From positions 1 to 33,498 of the forward strand of contig PEUU01000011.1 in NCBI GenBank assembly GCA_002781185.1: a stretch of 33,498 nucleotides of DNA, in the 5' to 3' direction. The notes beneath the pieces are model-generated. The model had not been told where the DNA came from, searched no databases, and saw only the letters and a program-made list of their open reading frames with translations. This DNA comes from Candidatus Jorgensenbacteria bacterium CG03_land_8_20_14_0_80_38_39 (lineage in GTDB: Bacteria > Patescibacteriota > Minisyncoccia > UBA6257 > GWB1-50-10). Below are positions 28,683 to 33,498 of this stretch, piece after piece (the stretch's first letter is position 1; each line of letters opens with the position of its first letter). Both the position numbers and the translations under genes were made by a program.

Positions 28683-30053
28683 ATGAAAATTAAAAATAGT
28701 TCGGTTAAAGCAAAAACTGCCAACTTAAAAAATCCTTCAATCACTCAAAGGGGAAAATTTATTGTTCAAGGAGGTCAGCCCTTGGCCGGGGAAATTCAGT
28801 TAGCCGGTTCCAAGAATGCCGCCACTAAAATGCTGGTTGCTTCGCTTTTAACCGAGGAAGAATGCGTTTTAGAAAATTTTCCCGAAATCGGCGATACCGA
28901 AACTGTTAAAGAACTTTGTCGGTCTTTAGGCAGCCAAATCAATGAAAAAGGTTCGTTTTTAAAAATTAAAACTCCCAAAATTGAAAATGTGGAAAGTTTT
29001 GCCCTTCGGTACCGAAATCGAATTCCCATTTTGACTTTAGGACCGCTTTTAGCCAGAGTGGGAGAGGCGAAAGTGCCGATTGTCGGCGGCGATAAAATTG
29101 GCTCCCGACCGGTTGACTTCCACTTAAAAGCTTTAGAATCATTAGGAGCAGTTATCACCATTGAAAAAGATTATTACCGAGCTACTGCTCCTTACGGCCT
29201 TCACGGCGCCAATATTATTTTTGCTTATCCCAGCGTTGGCGCCACGGAAAATGCCGTCCTCGCCGCGGTTTTAGCCAAAGGAAAGACTTTTATCCGGGGA
29301 GCGGCGGTTGAACCGGAACTCATTGATTTAATAAAAATGCTCCAAAAAATGGGGGCTATTATTGAACTGGGAGCCAACCGTCAAATTTATATTTCCGGAG
29401 TGGAAAAGCTTTCCGGCGTTCATCATTGGGTTATTCCCGACCGGAATGAAGCCGTTTCTTTTGCCTGCTTGGCTTTAGCCAGCGGTGGCAATATCTTGAT
29501 AAAAGACGCAATCCAAGATCACTTAATTACTTTTTTAAATGCGGTAAGACGTTGCGGCGGCAATTATGAAGTTAAGGAAGAAGGGATTAGATTTTGGCGT
29601 TCAAAGGAACTTGCGGGTTTGGAATTGGAAACTGATACTCATCCCGGATTTATGACTGACTGGCAGCAGCCGATGACAATTGTTTTAACTCAAGCTCAAG
29701 GAATTTCGGTAATTCACGAAACGGTTTACGAAGACCGCTTTGGCTATACCAAGGACTTGAATTTAATGGGCGCGAGGATTACAGTATTTTCAAAGTGTCT
29801 GGGAGAATTGCCCTGCCGTTTTAAAAATCGCGGTTTTCCTCACAGCGCGGTTGTTGACGGAAAAACGCCGCTTAAAGGAACAAAAATCAAGGTGCCTGAT
29901 TTGCGAGCCGGCATCGCCCATCTCATTGCCGCCTTGATAGCTGAAGGCGAGTCAATCATTGAAGGCATTGAGGAAATTGACCGGGGCTACGAAAAAATTG
30001 ATGAGAGATTAAAAAATTTAGGGGCGGACATTTTAAGAATAAAGGGAAATTAG
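28683..30053 (+). CDS. murA: MurA with Cys-to-Asp active site
   Basis: This 456-aa enzyme catalyses the first committed step of peptidoglycan synthesis, transfer of enolpyruvate from PEP to UDP-GlcNAc. GKNAATK-like GSKNAATK (residues 42-49) holds the catalytic Lys. ILTLGPLLARVG is present, then GGDKIGSRPVDFHL, in which D137 replaces the usual active-site Cys (GGCxIGxRP, C115 in E. coli). The Asp form occurs naturally in mycobacteria and chlamydiae and is not alkylated by fosfomycin. The second domain contains PDRNEAVSF and TDWQQPMT. The N-terminus has about 20 extra residues. mreB lies 77 bases on, so wall precursor and shape genes are together. Confidence 0.96.
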   Translation: MKIKNSSVKAKTANLKNPSITQRGKFIVQGGQPLAGEIQLAGSKNAATKMLVASLLTEEECVLENFPEIGDTETVKELCRSLGSQINEKGSFLKIKTPKIENVESFALRYRNRIPILTLGPLLARVGEAKVPIVGGDKIGSRPVDFHLKALESLGAVITIEKDYYRATAPYGLHGANIIFAYPSVGATENAVLAAVLAKGKTFIRGAAVEPELIDLIKMLQKMGAIIELGANRQIYISGVEKLSGVHHWVIPDRNEAVSFACLALASGGNILIKDAIQDHLITFLNAVRRCGGNYEVKEEGIRFWRSKELAGLELETDTHPGFMTDWQQPMTIVLTQAQGISVIHETVYEDRFGYTKDLNLMGARITVFSKCLGELPCRFKNRGFPHSAVVDGKTPLKGTKIKVPDLRAGIAHLIAALIAEGESIIEGIEEIDRGYEKIDERLKNLGADILRIKGN

Positions 30054-30124
30054 TAATTAGTAATTAGTAATTAGTAATTAGAAGTTAGAAGTTAGAAGTT
30101 AGAAATTAGAAATTAGAAATTTTT
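30048..30124 (+). repeat. Heptamer tandem repeat between murA and mreB
   Basis: Eleven or so 7-base units: ATTAGTA about five times, then (A/G)TTAGAA about six times, ending in AATTTTTTT. The murA stop codon TAG lies in the first unit. The 7-base period matches the CCTAAAT repeat before rpsM. Confidence 0.9.
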
Positions 30125-30130
30125 TTAACT

Positions 30131-31132
30131 ATGTTTATTCGTAAAATCGGCATTGACTTGGGAACGACCAATACTTTGGTTTTTTTGCCTGACAAGGGAA
30201 TTGTTATTAATGAACCAACGGCCGTGGCTATTCGCCGGCCGGACAATACGGTTTTAGCTGTTGGCGCCGAAGCCAAAGAAATGGTTGGTCGAACGCCGGA
30301 TAACATTGTTACTTACAAACCATTAAAAGACGGCGTCATTGCCGAATATTACATTACTCAAATGATGCTTCGTTATTTTATTTCCAAAGCCGTCGGACCT
30401 TTTAATTTATTTAAGCCAGAAGTTGTCATTTCTATACCGGCGGGCATTACTTCTACCGAATACCGGGCAGTTTATAAGGCGGCCAAGGAAGCCGGAGCCA
30501 AGGAAGTTTATCTGGTTCGGGAGCCAATTTTGGCGGCTTTGGGAGCCGGCATTCCCATTCATTCGGCAGAAGGCAATATGGTTGTTAATATTGGCGGCGG
30601 CACCACGGAAGTGGCAGTGATTTCTTTAGGAGGGATTGTCACTTGGTCAAGTTTGCGGGTAGCGGGTAATCGTTTTGACCAATCAATTGCCGATTACATT
30701 AAGAAGAAATACGCTTTAGCCATTGGCGAAGCAACGGCTGAAAATATTAAAATTACCATTGGTTCGGCAATTTCTAATAAAAATAAAATGGAAATGAAAA
30801 TCCGGGGTCGGGATTTAATTTCCGGCCTGCCCAAAGATTTAATCGTTAATTCCAATGAAGTCGTTGAAGCTGTCAATACTCATTTAATTGATATTATGAA
30901 TGCCACCCAAGCAGTTTTTAACGTCACGCCGCCGGAACTGGCCGCTGATATTATGAGTAAAGGAATAATTTTATCCGGCGGCAGCGCTCAACTTCGGGAT
31001 ATTGATGAGTTTTTTAAACGTTCATTGGGCGTTACCTCTTATGTGGCTGAAGAACCGATTTTTTGTGTGGCTAAAGGAACAGCCATTATTTTAAACCACT
31101 TGGATGTCTATAAACGGACTCTTTTAAAATAA
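30131..31132 (+). CDS. mreB: Rod shape-determining protein MreB
   Basis: This 333-aa bacterial actin polymerises under the membrane and guides cell-wall synthesis. The phosphate 1 motif IGIDLGTTNTLVFLPDKGIVINEPTAVA (residues 6-33), phosphate 2 NIGGGTTEVAVISLGG, the connecting and adenosine motifs (GIILSGGSAQLRDID) and a complete C-terminus are present. The start MFIRKIGIDLG is typical. mreC or mreD do not follow; the next gene encodes a clamp-loader-like protein, so the cell shape operon is split. Confidence 0.96.
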   Translation: MFIRKIGIDLGTTNTLVFLPDKGIVINEPTAVAIRRPDNTVLAVGAEAKEMVGRTPDNIVTYKPLKDGVIAEYYITQMMLRYFISKAVGPFNLFKPEVVISIPAGITSTEYRAVYKAAKEAGAKEVYLVREPILAALGAGIPIHSAEGNMVVNIGGGTTEVAVISLGGIVTWSSLRVAGNRFDQSIADYIKKKYALAIGEATAENIKITIGSAISNKNKMEMKIRGRDLISGLPKDLIVNSNEVVEAVNTHLIDIMNATQAVFNVTPPELAADIMSKGIILSGGSAQLRDIDEFFKRSLGVTSYVAEEPIFCVAKGTAIILNHLDVYKRTLLK

Positions 31133-31135
31133 TTA

Positions 31136-31897
31136 ATGTTTTTCGGCAACGAACATCTGGTGAAAATTTTTAAAAACTTAGCCGCCAATAACGAACTCGG
31201 CCAAGCTTACCTTTTTTTTGGCGACGCTCAAATAGGTAAATTTCTTTTTACTCAACATTTGGCTTATTTTTTGGAATATAACGAGTGGCAAATTCTGCCC
31301 CGTCTTTTAATTGATGCTCAAATTATTTTACCTGACGAAAAGGGAATTATCGGCATTGATACGGCTATTGCCATAAGACAATTTCTTTTTCAAAAACCCC
31401 TGCGTTCAAAAAGAAGATTGGCGGTTATCAATGAAGCCGCTCAACTAACACCCGAAGCCCAAGCTAGTTTGCTGAAAATTGTTGAAGAGCCGCCGACTCA
31501 AGCCCTCTTAATTTTTATTATTCAAGAACCTTCTCTTCTTCTGCCGCCGCTCTTATCAAGATTAACCAAAGTTTATTTTTCTCGTTTATCTCAAAAAACC
31601 ATTGAGGAAATTCTTCAAAAACATTACCATTTGAATGAATCGCGAGTTCAAAAAATAGCGGAAAAGTCTTTTGGCCGAATAGGCCGGGCTTTGGCATTAT
31701 TGTCGGAAACAGAAAATCAAACCGGCAATTTAAGTCAAGAAGTAGAAGAAAAAATTTTGTTTTTCTGGGAAAATAAGTTTAAAAATTATAAAATTTTAAA
31801 AGAACTTTTAGAAAGAAATTCCTTAATTAAACGCTATAATCTTAATGAAAATCTTCAAAGAAAAGCCATTGAATATCTTCTTAAAAAAAGCCCTTAA
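31136..31897 (+). CDS. holB: Clamp-loader AAA+ protein, delta-prime (HolB)-like
   Basis: This 253-aa protein is 3 bases after mreB. AYLFFGDAQIGKFLFTQHLA (residues 22-41) is a degenerate Walker A in which GDAQIGK lacks the usual G-x-G-K-[ST] end. LAVINEAAQLTPEAQASLLKIVEEPP (about 97-122) is the clear delta-prime/RFC box with NEA-x(11)-LLK-x-EEPP. LLPPLLSRLTKVYF is the sensor 1/SRC-like segment, with SRL where SRC is usual. There is no zinc-finger Cys set. It probably helps load the sliding clamp, and it is likely ATP-inactive, as delta-prime typically is. The C-terminal domain is short. Confidence 0.82.
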   Translation: MFFGNEHLVKIFKNLAANNELGQAYLFFGDAQIGKFLFTQHLAYFLEYNEWQILPRLLIDAQIILPDEKGIIGIDTAIAIRQFLFQKPLRSKRRLAVINEAAQLTPEAQASLLKIVEEPPTQALLIFIIQEPSLLLPPLLSRLTKVYFSRLSQKTIEEILQKHYHLNESRVQKIAEKSFGRIGRALALLSETENQTGNLSQEVEEKILFFWENKFKNYKILKELLERNSLIKRYNLNENLQRKAIEYLLKKSP

Positions 31898-31905
31898 CTT
31901 TTGTT

Positions 31906-32463
31906 ATGAACGAGAAAGAATTTTTAGATAATTTAGGAAAGCAGTTTGACGAATTCATCGGCCTTTTAAAAAATGAATTTAACGTCATTCGCGTCAATAG
32001 GCCAAGCCCGGCATTGGTGGAAAACATTAAAGTTGATTGTTACGGACAAAGTTTGACCATTAAGCAGTTGGGGAGTATTAATACTTTTCTGCCCCGAGAA
32101 ATAAGAATTCAACTTTGGGATAAGGAAATTATCAAAAATGTCTTAAAATCCTTAGAAACGAGCAAACGGGGATTTTCTGCCAGCGCCGAAGGGAATTTAA
32201 TAAAAGTATTTTTGCCGGAACTAAGTCAGGAACGGCGCCAGGAATTGAAAAAAATCGTTAAACGAATCAGCGAAGATTTTAAAATTAAGATTCGTCATCT
32301 GCGAGACGAAGCTAATAAACGCATTCAGGATTTTTTTGAAAAAAATGAAATAAGCGAAGACCAAAAATTTAAGTTAAAAGAAAAAATTCAAAAGAAAGTT
32401 GAGGAAGTAAATAAAGATTTAGATGAACTTTTAAACTCTAAAATCAAAGAAATTGATGTTTAA
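31906..32463 (+). CDS. frr: Ribosome recycling factor
   Basis: This 185-aa factor splits post-termination ribosomes with EF-G. The first helix leads into NVIRVNRPSPALVENIKVDCYG, equivalent to the RTGRASPxLL...V.YYG signature, then LGSINTFLPREIRIQLWD and the long helices of domain I (ERRQELKKIVKRISEDFKIKIRHLRDEANKRIQDF). The conserved Arg of RHLRDEAN is present. The length is normal. It precedes rseP, with a spacer that repeats the leader found before rpsI. Confidence 0.95.
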   Translation: MNEKEFLDNLGKQFDEFIGLLKNEFNVIRVNRPSPALVENIKVDCYGQSLTIKQLGSINTFLPREIRIQLWDKEIIKNVLKSLETSKRGFSASAEGNLIKVFLPELSQERRQELKKIVKRISEDFKIKIRHLRDEANKRIQDFFEKNEISEDQKFKLKEKIQKKVEEVNKDLDELLNSKIKEIDV

Positions 32464-32482
32464 TTGTTTCTAAAAATGAAAC

Positions 32483-32499
32483 TGTTGAATTATTCAACA
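32483..32499. repeat. Palindrome before rseP, same as before rpsI
   Basis: TGTTGAATTATTCAACA (8-bp arms, one central base) is the core of the palindrome at 26242-26260. It is followed by CTTTAAAAGTATG, also shared with the rpsI leader. Confidence 0.85.
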
Positions 32500-32509
32500 C
32501 TTTAAAAGT

Positions 32510-33498
32510 ATGGTCTTTTTGATTATCATTTTCCTTGCGTTTTTGATTTTAATCCATGAACTTGGTCATTTTTTGATGGCTAAGCTTTTTGGCGTCCGGG
32601 TGGAAGAGTTTGGTTTTGGTTTCCCGCCGCGCCTTTTGGCTAAAAAATTCGGAAAAACCGTTTACAGTTTTAATATTTTGCCTTTCGGCGGGTTTGTCAG
32701 GATTTTCGGTTTGGAAAAAGAACCGGAAAAACTTGGTGATAAACTAAATCCGCCGAAAGACAGCTTTTTGGCTCAGCCGGTTTGGCGGCGCTCCTTAATC
32801 CTTTTGGCCGGTATCTCAATGAATGTCTTTTTGGGCTGGCTGCTCTTTAGTTTTATTTTTATGCTCGGCAATCCTTATCGGCTGCTAATTTCGGAAGTGT
32901 TTCTCAATTCGCCGGCAAAAATTGCCGACCTAAAGCCGGGCGATGCCGTTTTAAAAATCAATCGGGGCGAGCAGACTCTTCAAGCGCCTCTCACCGCCGA
33001 AGAATTTTCTAAATTTATTCAGGAGGACCCCGGCGGCATCTTTGATTTGACTATTAAGCGTCAGGAAAAAGTTCTTAATTTTCAAATTCAAGGCCGAAGC
33101 AAACCGCCGGCTGGGCAAGGACCTATGGGCATTGCTTTAGCTGACGTGGGTTCAGCCAAACAACCATTTTTTCAAGCTTTTTTAAAAGGGGGAGCAATGA
33201 CATTTTCGGTTCTTAAAGAAGTGGCAGTCGGACTTTTTAAATTTTTTAGTCAAGTTTTTGTTAATTCCGAAATTTTAAAAAGCGTGGCCGGGCCAGTGGG
33301 AATTTTTTCTTTGGCTTTTCAATTCGGCAGTTTTGGCTTGTTTTATTTTTTGCAGTTCATTGCCATTCTTTCCCTTAATTTGGCGGTCTTAAATATTTTG
33401 CCTTTCCCGGCTTTAGATGGCGGTCAAATTATATTTTTCTTAATTGAAAAAATTAAAGGTTCGCCAGTTTCCTTTCGGGTTCAAAAATTAATTAATGG
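32510..33498 (+). CDS. rseP: RseP-type site-2 protease, 3' end outside window
   Basis: This gene is not on the ORF track because it runs off the window. It starts MVFLIIIFLAFLILIHELGH, in which H16-E17-x-x-H20 is the zinc site in the first membrane helix. The Asp ligand is in the late motif LNILPFPALDGGQ, also visible near 33,400. Between them is one PDZ-like domain (VFLNSPAKIADLKPGDAVLKINRGEQ, about residues 125-150). The conserved GPVGI phrase is at 33,289-33,303. It cleaves membrane-embedded substrates such as anti-sigma factors or signal-peptide remnants. 329 codons are visible and the C-terminal membrane helix is missing. Confidence 0.94.
   Translation, partial: MVFLIIIFLAFLILIHELGHFLMAKLFGVRVEEFGFGFPPRLLAKKFGKTVYSFNILPFGGFVRIFGLEKEPEKLGDKLNPPKDSFLAQPVWRRSLILLAGISMNVFLGWLLFSFIFMLGNPYRLLISEVFLNSPAKIADLKPGDAVLKINRGEQTLQAPLTAEEFSKFIQEDPGGIFDLTIKRQEKVLNFQIQGRSKPPAGQGPMGIALADVGSAKQPFFQAFLKGGAMTFSVLKEVAVGLFKFFSQVFVNSEILKSVAGPVGIFSLAFQFGSFGLFYFLQFIAILSLNLAVLNILPFPALDGGQIIFFLIEKIKGSPVSFRVQKLIN

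Noticed and set aside
31136-31897. delta-prime-like gene judged defective because of its poor Walker A
   Set aside because: Delta-prime subunits commonly lack ATP binding, so the degenerate GDAQIGK is not evidence of decay.

Overview
The window reads as a chromosomal segment of an AT-rich, reduced bacterium of the Candidate Phyla Radiation (Patescibacteria, most likely a parcubacterium). No marker was searched. The assignment rests on short or trimmed housekeeping proteins (AlaRS of 601 aa without a C-Ala domain, RpoA of 259 aa without an alpha-CTD, L13 of 113 aa), several small membrane families common in that group, few Shine-Dalgarno sequences, and many small intergenic palindromes.

Layout. 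(1) 1-10,230 is accessory. It begins with the 3' part of tRNA-Ser(GGA). Secreted or anchored proteins of unknown role and a zincin-like metallopeptidase gene carrying palindromic inserts follow. Next come a small excisionase-type DNA-binding protein with its own operator and a type II restriction-modification pair (DNA methylase plus TdeIII-like endonuclease) bracketed by 21-nt direct repeats. An ArsR-like regulator, a Pif1-like helicase and a Cys-cluster protein with a MoaD/ThiS-like N-terminus share three copies of one operator-like palindrome. The block ends with DUF167, DUF4239-like and DUF5654-like genes. (2) 10,247-12,695 holds a secreted GH18-type protein (minus strand) and an AhpF/TrxB-type flavoprotein. 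(3) 12,696-18,095 holds a short candidate non-coding transcript, then a membrane protein, dnaG, rpoD and alaS. (4) 18,096-18,705 is 610 bases of non-coding DNA packed with hairpins, several with a GCGATCGC-type loop. (5) 18,706-22,664 holds a cell-surface gene pair and a DHH-type phosphoesterase gene frameshifted by a perfect 44-bp tandem duplication. (6) 22,783-26,816 is the infA-rpmJ-rpsM-rpsK-rpsD-rpoA-rplQ-rplM-rpsI cluster. (7) 27,101-33,498 holds a PEGA-domain membrane protein (minus), then murA, mreB, a delta-prime-like AAA+ gene, frr and the start of rseP.

Three themes link the regions. Promoters often show an extended -10 (TGnTATAAT), and several start codons lie only 6-9 bases after the -10, which predicts leaderless mRNAs. 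An alpha subunit without a CTD fits promoters that do not depend on UP elements or alpha-contacting activators. Palindromic and tandem-repeat elements have invaded both intergenic DNA and open reading frames. The best candidates for something undescribed are the regulator/helicase/beta-grasp module with a shared double palindrome (5.85-8.88 kb), the R-M cassette between direct repeats (3.23-5.46 kb), and the hairpin array at 18.1-18.7 kb.
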